This document shows, piece by piece, positions 32,955 through 41,530 of a DNA stretch of 64,000 bases; position 1 is the stretch's first letter, and every line of letters begins with the position of its first letter. Source of the stretch: Oceanibium sediminis. Its GTDB lineage: Bacteria > Pseudomonadota > Alphaproteobacteria > Rhodobacterales > Rhodobacteraceae. The notes under the pieces are model-generated. The model saw only the letters and a list, made by a program, of their open reading frames with translations. It was not told where the DNA came from and made no database searches. The DNA is taken from positions 1 through 64,000 of the forward strand of contig NZ_QGNX01000005.1 of NCBI RefSeq assembly GCF_003265325.1, given 5' to 3'. Made by a program: the position numbers and the translations under genes.

Positions 32955-33674
32955 CTAGAAACCGCCCCAGCCGCCATCGACCGCCAGAACCGTGCCGTGA
33001 ATGGCCGAGGCCGCGTCGCTGGCAAGGAACACGACCGGCGCGGCGATTTCCTCGGGGCGCAGCCAGCGCCCGAGGGGGACGCGGGCCATCAATTGCGCCT
33101 CGCGCTCGGGGTCCGCTTGCAGGGCGGCGGTGTTGTCCGTGGCGACATAGCCGGGCGCGATGGCGTTCACGTTGACGCCGTGGGCGGCCCATTCGTTGGC
33201 GAAACTGCGCGTCAGGTTGGCGATGGCCGCCTTTGACGCCGCATAGCCGGGCACGAAGCGCCCGCCCTGAAAGCTGAGCACCGAGGCAACGTTGATGATC
33301 TTGCCGCTGCCGCGCGCGACCATCTCTGCGCCGAATGCGCGGCTCAGCAGGAACGGCGCGTCAAGGTTCACGGCCATCACCGCGTCCCAATCCTCGGTCG
33401 AATGTTCGGCCACGGGGGCGCGGCGGATGATCCCGGCATTGTTCACGAGGATGTCGATGCGCCTGTCCTTGAGGTCCGCGATCAACGCCGCGATCCGGTC
33501 CCTATCCGACAGGTCGCAGTTCAGTGGGGTGATGCCGGGCGGGGGCGCGTCCTCGATCCTGGTGCCAAGGCCGATCACCTCGGCCCCCGCACGGGACAGT
33601 GCGGTGGCGATGGCCGCCCCGATGCCCCGGCTGGCCCCGGTGACAAGGGCGGTCTGTCCGCTCAGATCGGTCAT
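32955..33674 (-). CDS. Short-chain dehydrogenase, KduD-like
   Basis: A 239-residue SDR with T-G-A-S-R-G-I-G at residues 12-19, N-N-A-G near 79, Ser in N-V-A-S-V-L near 130 and Y-A-A-S-K near 144-148. The T-G-A-S-R-G-I-G...V-A-T-D-N-T-A-A-L profile resembles 2-deoxy-D-gluconate 3-dehydrogenase/KduD. It is the last gene of the eight-enzyme minus-strand operon, 10 bases after the E2 core gene. It probably oxidises or reduces a hydroxyl group on a sugar acid or polyol. Substrate not known. Confidence 0.85.
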   Translation of the reverse strand: MTDLSGQTALVTGASRGIGAAIATALSRAGAEVIGLGTRIEDAPPPGITPLNCDLSDRDRIAALIADLKDRRIDILVNNAGIIRRAPVAEHSTEDWDAVMAVNLDAPFLLSRAFGAEMVARGSGKIINVASVLSFQGGRFVPGYAASKAAIANLTRSFANEWAAHGVNVNAIAPGYVATDNTAALQADPEREAQLMARVPLGRWLRPEEIAAPVVFLASDAASAIHGTVLAVDGGWGGF

Positions 33675-33684
33675 GCGGTCCTCC

Positions 33685-34566
33685 TCAGATCAGCATGTTG
33701 CGAGGTTCGCCGATCAGTGAGGTATAGCGTGCCATGAAGCGCGCCGCATCCGCGCCGTTGATCACGCGGTGATCATAGGACAGGTCCAGTGGCACCATGG
33801 GCACGGGGCGGGGGGTATCGCCGTCCCAGAGCGTGACCGTTTCGGTGCGCGTGATGCCCAGGATCGCCACCTCCGGCGGGTTGACGATGGGCGTGAAGGC
33901 GCTGCCCCCGATCCCGCCGAGGTTGGTGATCGTCATCGACGCGCCGCCCATCTCGTCCGGGCCGATCTTGCGCGCCTGCGCACGGGCGGCGAGGTCAGCG
34001 ATTTCCCCGGCGATCTGCCAAAGGCCCTTCCGGTCGGCGTTTCGGATCACCGGCACCATCAGGCCATGGGCGGTATCCACCGCGATGCCGACATGCACGT
34101 AGTCCTTCAGGATCAGCGTTTCGCCGCTTTCCGACAGCGAGGCGTTGAAGCGTGGAAAGTCCCGCAGGCAGCGGGCAAGGGCGGCGACGTGAACCGCCAA
34201 CGCTGTCAGCTTGATGCCGCGCGCCTGCGCCTCCGGGCTCAGGGATTTGCGGAACGCCTCGATCGCGGTGACATCGGCGCGGTCATGATGCGTCACGGCG
34301 GGGATCAGAGATTGCGCGGCGGCCAGGTTACGGGCCGCGACCTGCGCGAAGCGGCTCATCGGTTCCTCGCTGACGGGGCCGTACTGGCTGTGATCCACCT
34401 GCCAGAAGGACGTGTCCCCGGAAGCGGCGGGTGCGGTGGTGGCGCTGCCCTCCAGATCCTCGGGGCCGATGGTCTGGCGGCCGAGGCGCTGGGCGAGGGT
34501 TTCGATCTCGATCCCCTTTTCGCGGGCCATGCGGCGGGTGGCGGGGCTGGCGATGATGTCGGACAT
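33685..34566 (-). CDS. 2-oxoacid dehydrogenase E2 catalytic core without lipoyl domain
   Basis: A 293-residue dihydrolipoamide acyltransferase. A peripheral subunit-binding domain lies at about residues 5-40 (A-S-P-A-T-R-R-M-A-R-E-K-G). The catalytic domain runs from about residue 65 to the end, with the active-site motif D-H-R-V-I-N-G. Asn replaces the commoner Asp, as in Azotobacter-type E2p. No lipoyl domain is present, so acyl groups must come from a separate carrier, most likely the 429-residue lipoyl protein encoded two genes upstream. It is separated from that gene by the aldehyde dehydrogenase gene. Confidence 0.87.
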   Translation of the reverse strand: MSDIIASPATRRMAREKGIEIETLAQRLGRQTIGPEDLEGSATTAPAASGDTSFWQVDHSQYGPVSEEPMSRFAQVAARNLAAAQSLIPAVTHHDRADVTAIEAFRKSLSPEAQARGIKLTALAVHVAALARCLRDFPRFNASLSESGETLILKDYVHVGIAVDTAHGLMVPVIRNADRKGLWQIAGEIADLAARAQARKIGPDEMGGASMTITNLGGIGGSAFTPIVNPPEVAILGITRTETVTLWDGDTPRPVPMVPLDLSYDHRVINGADAARFMARYTSLIGEPRNMLI

Positions 34567-34575
34567 GATCCCCCC

Positions 34576-36000
34576 TTACCAGCTGGCCGAGATGTACTGG
34601 GTTTCCATGAACTCCAGCATCCCCTCATGCCCGCCTTCGCGGCCAAGCCCGGATTGCTTGGTGCCGCCGAAGGGCGCGGCGGGGTCGCTGACAAGGCCAC
34701 GGTTCAGCCCGACCATGCCGTAGTCCAGCCGCTCGCAAACCTGGAGGGCGCGCTTGAAATCCCCGGAAAAGACATAGGCGACAAGCCCGTATTCGGTGTC
34801 GTTGGCACGCCGGATCACCTCCTCCGTGTCCGCGAAGGTCTGGATCGCGGCGACGGGGCCGAAGATCTCGTCATGGACGCAATCCGCAGTCTCGGGCACG
34901 TTCGACAGCACTGTGGGTGGATAGTAGAAGCCGGTGCCACTGGGCGTTTCGCCGCCGCACTCGATCTTTGCCCCCTTGGCCACGGCGTCGGCCACGAACT
35001 CCGCCACCTTGTCGCGGGTTTGGGCATTCACCAGCGGGCCGACGTCCACCGACGGGTCGGTGCCATCGCCCATCTTCAGCGCAGCCATGGCCGTTGTCAG
35101 GCGCTGGGTGAACTCATCGGCGATGTCCTGGTGCACGTAGATGCGGTTCGCGGCGGTGCAGGCCTCGCCCAGGTTGCGCATCTTGGCCAGCATGGTGCCC
35201 TCGACCGCCAGGTCGATATCGGAATCCTCCAGCACGACGACGGGGGCGTTGCCGCCCAGCTCCATCGCCGGTTTCAGCACCTGGTCGGCGGCGGATTTCA
35301 GCAGCTTGCGCCCGACCCCGGTGGAGCCGGTGAAGCTGACGACACGCACCCGCGGATCATGCAGCATGTGATCCACCAGCGCGCCCGTCTTCTTCGAGGG
35401 CAGGACGTTGACCAGCCCCTTCGGCACTCCGGCTTCCTCCAGCAGGGGCATCAGCGCGAGCATGGTCAGCGGCGTTTCCGAGGCAGGCTTGATGATCACT
35501 CCACACCCGGCAGCCAGCGCCGGGGCGATCTTTCTTGTGCCCATGGCAGCGGGGTAGTTCCAGGGCGTCACCAGCACCGCCAGCCCGGCGGGCTTATGCT
35601 GCACCACGATCCGCGCGCCCGAGGCAGGGGCGTGGGTGATCAGCCCGTCTGCGCGCACCGCTTCCTCGGCAAACCAGCGGAAGAACTCGGCGGCGTAGGC
35701 GGCCTCGCCCCGCGCATCCGTCCCGGCCTTGCCGTTTTCCAGCGTGATCAGGTGGGCGAAGTCGTCCAGGCGTGCGGTCATCAGCTCCCACGCGCGGCGC
35801 AGCACTTCCGAGCGGTGGCGCGGGGTCTGTGCGGCCCAGTCCGCCATGGCCCGTTCGGCTGCGTCGAGCGCGGCATCCGCATCCGAAATATCGGCCGAGG
35901 CGACAGAGGCGAGCACCGCTTCCGTGGCGGGGTTGATGACGTCAAAGCGCTCGGCCGTCTTGTGCCACGCGCCGTCGATGTAAAGGTCGGTAAAGTCCAT
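34576..36000 (-). CDS. NAD(P)-dependent aldehyde dehydrogenase (succinate-semialdehyde type)
   Basis: A 474-residue ALDH. T-P-W-N-Y-P is near residue 145 and the nucleotide-loop F-T-G-S-T-G-V-G-R near 222. The general base lies in E-L-G-G-N-A-P near 245, and the catalytic Cys in N-L-G-E-A-C-T near 280. The overall pattern is of the SSADH/GabD group. In this operon it may oxidise an aldehyde released by the thiamine-dependent complex, for example acetaldehyde, or an aldehyde made by one of the SDRs. The ATG at 36000 follows GGGGGACCGAC. Confidence 0.88.
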   Translation of the reverse strand: MDFTDLYIDGAWHKTAERFDVINPATEAVLASVASADISDADAALDAAERAMADWAAQTPRHRSEVLRRAWELMTARLDDFAHLITLENGKAGTDARGEAAYAAEFFRWFAEEAVRADGLITHAPASGARIVVQHKPAGLAVLVTPWNYPAAMGTRKIAPALAAGCGVIIKPASETPLTMLALMPLLEEAGVPKGLVNVLPSKKTGALVDHMLHDPRVRVVSFTGSTGVGRKLLKSAADQVLKPAMELGGNAPVVVLEDSDIDLAVEGTMLAKMRNLGEACTAANRIYVHQDIADEFTQRLTTAMAALKMGDGTDPSVDVGPLVNAQTRDKVAEFVADAVAKGAKIECGGETPSGTGFYYPPTVLSNVPETADCVHDEIFGPVAAIQTFADTEEVIRRANDTEYGLVAYVFSGDFKRALQVCERLDYGMVGLNRGLVSDPAAPFGGTKQSGLGREGGHEGMLEFMETQYISASW

Positions 36001-36017
36001 GTCGGTCCCCCGGTATG

Positions 36018-37307
36018 TCAAAGCAGGTGGCGGAGCGGCTGCTCCATCCGGCCTGCGAAATTCGAAAGAAGCGCCAGCGCGTCGCTGGCGGGCAGCTGGT
36101 CGGCGGCGCATTCAAGGGTGATAGTCAGCCCCGCGCCGCGCCGCTTCAGGGTGAGGACGGGTGTGTCCTCCGGCCCCATTTGCACGGTGTTCACGGGGGA
36201 ATGACGCAGATCGCGCAGGCGCAGTGCCGGTTCGGCATCGGTTTTTTCGGTGTCCCCCAAGCGGGCGCGGGCGGCAAAGCTGCGGCTGGCGCCGAAGCTT
36301 TCCACCGCGACCACGTGATCGCCGCCCATGCTGGCCGCCGCCAGCCCGGCCAGCAGCGCGGCCGGGTCGGTCAGACCGGCGGTCTGCGCGGCCCAATCGG
36401 CAAATTCGTCAAAGCCATCGGCGGCGGTTTCCGCCGTCAGGTGCCGCGCGGGCAGGGCGGCGGTGGCCGCGCCGCCGGTGGCCGCCGCGGGAAGGGCTTT
36501 CAGCGTTTCAAGGTCCCTCACGTGGAAGGGCTGCGGATGGCCCGCCTGCACAAGCCGGTTCAGGTCCAGCCCCTGTTCCATCGCCAATCGCCGCGCCTTG
36601 GGCGAAGCAAGGATGCGCCCGCCCGCCGCGACCGGAGCAGGTGAAGGGGCCTTCGCCGGTGCCGGGGCGGTGTCTTTCCCGGCGGGTGCAGCGGCCGCTG
36701 GGGCCGCAGCGGGCCTGGCCTTGGCCGAGCGTGCCACCGGGCTTTCCGGCTTTTCGGCGCTGATGATCGCCACGGCGTCGCCCACGGGCACCTCTTCGCC
36801 CGCCTCGGCCAGCGTTGCCGCCAAGTAGCCGTCCGCGCCTGCGGGCACCTCCATCGTGCTCTTGTCCGTCTCCACCTCGAACAGCACGTCGTCGGCGGCA
36901 ATCGCGTCGCCGGGCTGTTTCTGCCAGCCGACGATCAACCCGCTGTCCTGCGCCATGCCAAGCTGGGGCATGGTGATGGTCTTGCCTTTGGGCAGATCGT
37001 CGGATGTGTCCGACATCGCAGTCGCTTCGGTGGTTTCGGGCGCAGCGGGCGCTGGCGCATCGTCCTCGGCGCTGTCCGAGATCCGCGCGATCACCGCGCC
37101 GACCGGCACGTCGTCGCCCTCTGCCGCGCTGATGGCCGTCAGGAACCCGTCGGTCTGGGCCTCCACCTCCATCGTCGCCTTGTCGGTTTCCACCTCGAAC
37201 AGGGCATCGCCCTTGCGTACCGGATCGCCCTGCGCCTTCAGCCAGGACACGATGCGCCCCGCGTCCTGTGCCATGCCAAGCTGGGGCATCGTCACGTCAT
37301 GCGGCAT
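36018..37307 (-). CDS. Double-lipoyl carrier protein with degenerate acyltransferase domain
   Basis: A 429-residue protein. Two lipoyl domains lie at about residues 4-78 and 103-178, with lipoylated Lys in E-V-E-T-D-K-A-T-M-E-V and E-V-E-T-D-K-S-T-M-E-V. An Ala/Pro-rich linker follows, then a subunit-binding domain near residue 232 (I-L-A-S-P-K-A-R-R-L-A). The last 150 residues resemble an E2 catalytic domain but lack the D-H-R-x3-G active-site motif. It should carry acyl groups from E1 to the separate E2 core. Its start overlaps the E1beta stop by 11 bases. A typical lipoamide E3 gene was not seen in the window. Confidence 0.85.
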   Translation of the reverse strand: MPHDVTMPQLGMAQDAGRIVSWLKAQGDPVRKGDALFEVETDKATMEVEAQTDGFLTAISAAEGDDVPVGAVIARISDSAEDDAPAPAAPETTEATAMSDTSDDLPKGKTITMPQLGMAQDSGLIVGWQKQPGDAIAADDVLFEVETDKSTMEVPAGADGYLAATLAEAGEEVPVGDAVAIISAEKPESPVARSAKARPAAAPAAAAPAGKDTAPAPAKAPSPAPVAAGGRILASPKARRLAMEQGLDLNRLVQAGHPQPFHVRDLETLKALPAAATGGAATAALPARHLTAETAADGFDEFADWAAQTAGLTDPAALLAGLAAASMGGDHVVAVESFGASRSFAARARLGDTEKTDAEPALRLRDLRHSPVNTVQMGPEDTPVLTLKRRGAGLTITLECAADQLPASDALALLSNFAGRMEQPLRHLL

Positions 37308-38292
37308 GGATCATCTCCCCCGCGCACAGCTTGCGGGCGGTTTCGGCCACGCGCTCGGGAGTGGGCACGGTGATATCCTCAAGCGCGGGCGAGAAGGGCA
37401 CGGGCACATCCAACGCCCCCATGCGCACCACTGGCGCATCCAGGTGATAGAAGGCCCCCTCGTTCAGCCGCGACGCGATTTCCGAGGTGACGCCGTAGCT
37501 CTGGTGCCCCTCGTCGATGACAATCGCGCGGGAGGTCTTCTTCACGCTCTTCAGCAGCGTTTCCTCGTCCAGCGGCACGATGGTGCGCGGGTCGATGACC
37601 TCGGCGCTGATGCCCTCGGCCGCAAGCGTTTCGGCAGCCTTTTCAGCCACCTGCACCATCGAGGAGGTGGCGATCAGCGTGATGTCGGACCCCTCGCGCT
37701 TGATGTTCGCCACGCCGAAGGGGATCAGGTACTCCTCTTCCGGCACGGGGGCCTTGTCCTGGTACATCAGCTTGTCTTCGAAGATGACGACAGGGTTGTT
37801 GTCGCGGATCGCGGTCTTCATCAGGCCCTTCGCCTCGTAGGCGGAGGAGGGCATCGCCACCTTCAGCCCCGGAATATGGGCCACAAGCGCCTGAAGCGAC
37901 TGGGAATGCTGCGCGGCCGAGCGGCGCGTCGCGCCCATGTTTGTGCGCAACACCATTGGCACGTTCAGCTTACCGCCGGACATGTAGTGGATCTTGGCCG
38001 CCTGGTTGCAGAGCTGGTCCATGACCAGGAAGATGAAATCGCCGAACATCAGGTCCACGATGGGCCGCGCGCCGGTCATCGCGGCGCCCACGGCGATGCC
38101 GGTGAAGCCCGGCTCGGCGATGGGCGTGTCGATGACGCGCTCGGTACCGAACTCCTCGACCAGGCCGGACAGCACCTTGAAGGGGGTGCCCGCCTCGGCC
38201 ACGTCCTCGCCCAGGATGAAGGTGGTGGGATCGCGGCGCATTTCCTCTGCCAGGGCTTCGTTGACGGCCTGGGATAGGGTGATCTCTCGCAT
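37297..38292 (-). CDS. 2-oxoacid/acetoin dehydrogenase E1 beta subunit
   Basis: A 331-residue E1beta of the pyruvate/acetoin dehydrogenase group. M-R-E-I-T-L-S-Q-A-V-N-E-A-L opens the protein. G-E-D-V-A near residue 30, the P-I-A-E-P-G-F region near 60 and D-P-R-T-I-V-P-L-D near 235 are family markers. With E1alpha it forms the thiamine-diphosphate decarboxylase or acetoin-cleaving unit. It is 10 bases downstream of E1alpha. The true substrate (pyruvate, acetoin or another 2-oxo compound) is unresolved. Confidence 0.9.
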   Translation of the reverse strand: MREITLSQAVNEALAEEMRRDPTTFILGEDVAEAGTPFKVLSGLVEEFGTERVIDTPIAEPGFTGIAVGAAMTGARPIVDLMFGDFIFLVMDQLCNQAAKIHYMSGGKLNVPMVLRTNMGATRRSAAQHSQSLQALVAHIPGLKVAMPSSAYEAKGLMKTAIRDNNPVVIFEDKLMYQDKAPVPEEEYLIPFGVANIKREGSDITLIATSSMVQVAEKAAETLAAEGISAEVIDPRTIVPLDEETLLKSVKKTSRAIVIDEGHQSYGVTSEIASRLNEGAFYHLDAPVVRMGALDVPVPFSPALEDITVPTPERVAETARKLCAGEMIHAA

Positions 38293-38302
38293 CGTGCTCT
38301 CC

Positions 38303-39277
38303 TCAGTCCGCGTAAACGTGCATGTCCACTTCGGACACATCGGGGTAGGGGGCGGCTTCCGCATAGGCGACGGCCTCGGCGGCGGCTTTCTCGATCTCGG
38401 CGTTCATCGCCTCGATCTCCTCCTCCGAAGCGATGCCTTCCTCCACCAGGAAAGCGCGGAAGCGGATGATCGGGTCACGGTTCTGCTTCCAGTCCTTTTC
38501 CTCGTCCTTGGAGCGGTAGTATTCGCGGTTGATGTCGCCGACGTGGTGGCCGTGATAGCGATAGGTCATCAACTCGATAAAGAACGGGCCCTCGCCCTTG
38601 CGGGCCCGCGCGACCAGCTTCTGGGTCAGCGCGTTCACGGCCAGCACGTCCTGCCCGTCGACCTGGTGCGCCTCGATCCCGAAGGCTTCGGCGCGCGCGG
38701 TGATGGAGCCTGCGGCGATTTCTTCGGTCTTCGTGTACTCGGAATATCCGTTGTTCTCGCAGGCGTAGATGACCGGCAGCTTCCAGAGGGCGGCCATGTT
38801 CATCACCTCGTACATCAGACCCTGCGCGGTTGCGCCGTCGCCAAAGAAGCAGACGGTCACATCGTCATGCCCCAGAAGCTTTGCGCGCAGGGCAGAGCCG
38901 GTGGCGATCCCCATGGAGCCGCCAACGATGGCGTTCGCGCCAAGGTTCCCGTGCCCCTGGTCGGCGATATGCATCGAGCCGCCCTTGCCGCGGCAATAGC
39001 CCTCTTCCTTGCCCAGAAGCTCACAGAACATCGCCTTGAACTCGGCCCCCTTGGCGACGCAATGGCCATGGCCGCGGTGGGTCGAGGTGATGCGGTCGTC
39101 ATCGGTCAGCGCCTCGCAAATGCCGACGGCGACGGCTTCCTCGCCCGAATACATGTGCGTCAGCCCCGGCATCTTGGCCGACAGGTAGAGCTGGTTCGCG
39201 TTGTCCTCGAAGGTGCGGATGCGCACCATCTGGCGGTACATCCGCAGGTAGTCGTCGGTGTTGGTCTTTGCTGGCAT
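38303..39277 (-). CDS. 2-oxoacid/acetoin dehydrogenase E1 alpha subunit
   Basis: A 324-residue E1alpha beginning M-P-A-K-T-N-T-D-D-Y at 39277. The ThDP motif runs from G-D-G-A-T-A-Q-G near residue 160 to the closing E-N-N-G-Y-S. H-R-G-H-G-H and Y-R-Y-H-G-H-H are catalytic-loop segments. The profile is closest to AcoA/PdhA. The ATG follows GAGGA. A longer upstream frame has no family similarity. It is third in the operon after the SDR and M24 genes. Confidence 0.9.
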   Translation of the reverse strand: MPAKTNTDDYLRMYRQMVRIRTFEDNANQLYLSAKMPGLTHMYSGEEAVAVGICEALTDDDRITSTHRGHGHCVAKGAEFKAMFCELLGKEEGYCRGKGGSMHIADQGHGNLGANAIVGGSMGIATGSALRAKLLGHDDVTVCFFGDGATAQGLMYEVMNMAALWKLPVIYACENNGYSEYTKTEEIAAGSITARAEAFGIEAHQVDGQDVLAVNALTQKLVARARKGEGPFFIELMTYRYHGHHVGDINREYYRSKDEEKDWKQNRDPIIRFRAFLVEEGIASEEEIEAMNAEIEKAAAEAVAYAEAAPYPDVSEVDMHVYAD

Positions 39278-39351
39278 GATGTCCTCGTCGGGTTGCAGCC
39301 AACCCGCCCCGCGACAGGGAGAGGCGCCGCAGGGCAGGGGCGCGAAACCGC

Positions 39352-40650
39352 TCAGTAGCGGTTCGCGATGGGCAGTTCCTCGGCCGGGAACAGGCTGATC
39401 ACTTCGCAGCCGGTATCGGTCACGACGACCTCTTCCTCGATCCGCGCGGCGGAATAGCCGTCCGCGGCCGGGCAATAGGTTTCCAGCGCGAAAACCATGC
39501 CGGTCTGGATCTCCATCGGGTGATCCAGGCTGACGGCGCGGCTGATGATCGGGCGTTCGTGCAGCGCCAGCCCCAGCCCGTGGCCGAACTGCAGGCCGAA
39601 GGCGGAATCCTCGTCGGGGAAGCCGAACTCCTCGGCCTTGGGCCAGGCTTGCGCCACCACGTCGGTGCTGACGCCGGGGCGGATCAGGTCGATGGAAGCA
39701 TCGATCCACTCGCGCGCCTTCACGTAGGCGTCGTTCTGCGCCGACGTCGCGCGCCCGATGTTGAACGTCCGGTAATAGCAGGTGCGATAGCCCTGGTAGG
39801 ACTGCAGAATATCGAAGAACGCCTGGTCGCCGGGGCGGAAATACCGGTCCGTGAAGTTGTGCGGATGCGGGTTGCACCGCTCGCCCGAGATGGCGTTGAT
39901 CGCCTCCACGTCGTCCGAGCCCATTTCATAGAGCATCTTGTTGGACAGGGCGACGATGTCGTTTTCCCGCACGCCCGGTTTCAGCTCCTCGTAGATCATG
40001 TGATAGACGCCATCCACCATGCTTGCGGCCTGTGTCAGAAGCTGGATCTCGTCCCAGTTCTTGATCTCGCGCGCGGCGAGCATGATCTGCTGACCGTCGA
40101 CGACGTTCAGCCCTTCCTCCTGAAGCGCGTGGAACATCGCCGTTTCCGCATAGTCGAGGCCGACGGGCATGTCGCCCATGCCCGCGTCACGGATCAGCCC
40201 CGCGATTTCCTTGGCGTATTTGCGCATCAGGCCGAATTCCGGCGGGATCGTGCCGCGCATGCCCACCACGCCGGCGCGGCAATGCTCGGGCTCCAACCAG
40301 TCGGAGAATTTCTTGTGGTGCATCGCGGCAGAGCCGAAGTCCCAGACGTAGGGGCTGTCATCGCCCGTCAGCAGGCAGAAGCGGCACATCTTGTCCCGCT
40401 CCCACTCGCCGATCTTGGTGGCAGAGACGTAGCGGATGTTGTTCACGTCGAACAGAAGCAGCGTGCCTGCGTTCGAGTTCTTCAACGCCTGCCGGGTCCG
40501 CGCCAGGCGGTAGCGGCGCAGGCGGTCATGATCGATGCGGCGCTCGAAATCGACCGAGGTGTGGCCCCAGGCAGGCAGGCGGCCTTCCCATCTCCAGTCC
40601 GGTTCAAGATCCTGCGGCGTCAGCAGGTTGGGCATGAGTGCGCGTGACAT
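39352..40650 (-). CDS. M24-fold (creatinase/DoeA-like) protein with incomplete metal site
   Basis: A 432-residue pita-bread-fold protein. The N-terminal creatinase-type domain covers about residues 40-195 and the M24 domain about 200-425. Of the five usual metal ligands Asp280, His357, Glu390 and a Glu near 406 are kept. The second Asp, in the G-Y-x-x-D-x-x-R-T motif, is Cys291 (G-Y-R-T-C-Y-Y-R-T). This suggests a metal-independent hydrolase like creatinase or ectoine hydrolase, not a Xaa-Pro peptidase. It is not DddP: two further DddP metal positions are absent. The ATG at 40650 has AGGAG six bases upstream. The substrate is probably a C-N bonded compound, an inference from the fold. Confidence 0.8.
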   Translation of the reverse strand: MSRALMPNLLTPQDLEPDWRWEGRLPAWGHTSVDFERRIDHDRLRRYRLARTRQALKNSNAGTLLLFDVNNIRYVSATKIGEWERDKMCRFCLLTGDDSPYVWDFGSAAMHHKKFSDWLEPEHCRAGVVGMRGTIPPEFGLMRKYAKEIAGLIRDAGMGDMPVGLDYAETAMFHALQEEGLNVVDGQQIMLAAREIKNWDEIQLLTQAASMVDGVYHMIYEELKPGVRENDIVALSNKMLYEMGSDDVEAINAISGERCNPHPHNFTDRYFRPGDQAFFDILQSYQGYRTCYYRTFNIGRATSAQNDAYVKAREWIDASIDLIRPGVSTDVVAQAWPKAEEFGFPDEDSAFGLQFGHGLGLALHERPIISRAVSLDHPMEIQTGMVFALETYCPAADGYSAARIEEEVVVTDTGCEVISLFPAEELPIANRY

Positions 40651-40710
40651 GATGTGCTCCTCCGGGCGCGGTGCGGCGCCGATCATTGTTTGATTTCAGG
40701 GTTTTGGACG

Positions 40711-41520
40711 TTACTGGATGCACCAGCCGCCATCGATGTGTATCATCTGGCCGGTCATGTAATCGCTGTCGTCGCTGGCCAGGAAAGACGCGGTGCCGGT
40801 GATGTCCTCGGGGTAGGACACCCGCTTGATCTGAAGCGCGTCGCGCACGATGTCCTCGTAGGCCTGGCCTTCCTTCTGCTTGAAGCCGATGTCGACCAGG
40901 TCCTTGTCCAGCTGCTCCCACAGCGGGGTCACGACCACGCCGGGCGCATAGCCGTTGACGGTGATGTTGTGCTCGGACAGGGCCAGCGCGCCGCAATGGG
41001 TCAGCGCCAGGCAGCCGTATTTCGAGGTACAGTAGACGGTCACATCCACCAGCGGCTTGCGCGACGCGATGGAGCCGACGTTGATCAGCTTGTAGGGGTG
41101 ATCCTCCATCGGGCCCTGCTTGATCATCTGGCGGGCGGTTTCCTGCATGCCCAGCCACATCGCCTTGGTGTTGACGTTCATGATCATGTCCCAGTTGTCC
41201 TCATCGATATCCATGAAGAACCGGGGTTTGTTCAGGCCCGCGTTGAACAGGCCGACGTTGATCGAGCCGAAAGCATCCACCGTGGCCGCCACTGCGGCGG
41301 CGTTGTCCTCGCGCTTGGTCACGTCCATGCGGACCGCAATCGCCTTGCCATTGCCGTCACCGTTGATCTTGTCGGCCATCGCCTGCGCCGCGTCGCCGTC
41401 CAGGTCGCCGATGCAGACATTGGCCCCCTGCGCGGCAAAGCTTTCGGCATTGGCGGCACCCATGCCGCGGGCGGCCCCGGTGATCAGGATGTTCTTACCT
41501 TCAAGGCGTTTGGGGTCCAT
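40711..41520 (-). CDS. Short-chain dehydrogenase/reductase (paralogue of the 44613 gene)
   Basis: A 269-residue classical SDR with T-G-A-A-R-G-M-G near residues 14-21, F-N-A-G near 91 and catalytic S-I-A-S, Y-C-T-S-K near 165-169. It ends with D-Y-M-T-G-Q-M-I-H-I-D-G-G. The SDR encoded at 44613 on the other strand shares the same layout and many segments (N-K-P, D-E/D-D-N-W, G-M-Q-E-x-A-R-Q-M, D-I-T-G-T), so the two are paralogues. It starts 10 bases after the fused regulator's stop with a GGAGG site. Likely a polyol or hydroxy-acid dehydrogenase. Confidence 0.85.
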   Translation of the reverse strand: MDPKRLEGKNILITGAARGMGAANAESFAAQGANVCIGDLDGDAAQAMADKINGDGNGKAIAVRMDVTKREDNAAAVAATVDAFGSINVGLFNAGLNKPRFFMDIDEDNWDMIMNVNTKAMWLGMQETARQMIKQGPMEDHPYKLINVGSIASRKPLVDVTVYCTSKYGCLALTHCGALALSEHNITVNGYAPGVVVTPLWEQLDKDLVDIGFKQKEGQAYEDIVRDALQIKRVSYPEDITGTASFLASDDSDYMTGQMIHIDGGWCIQ

Positions 41521-41530
41521 GTTTTCCTCC

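Noticed and set aside
39352-40650. DMSP lyase DddP
   Set aside because: Same M24 fold and neighbourhood type, but the F-D-T-D and T-D-I-S metal segments of DddP are absent (F-D-I-L and C-Y-Y-R here).
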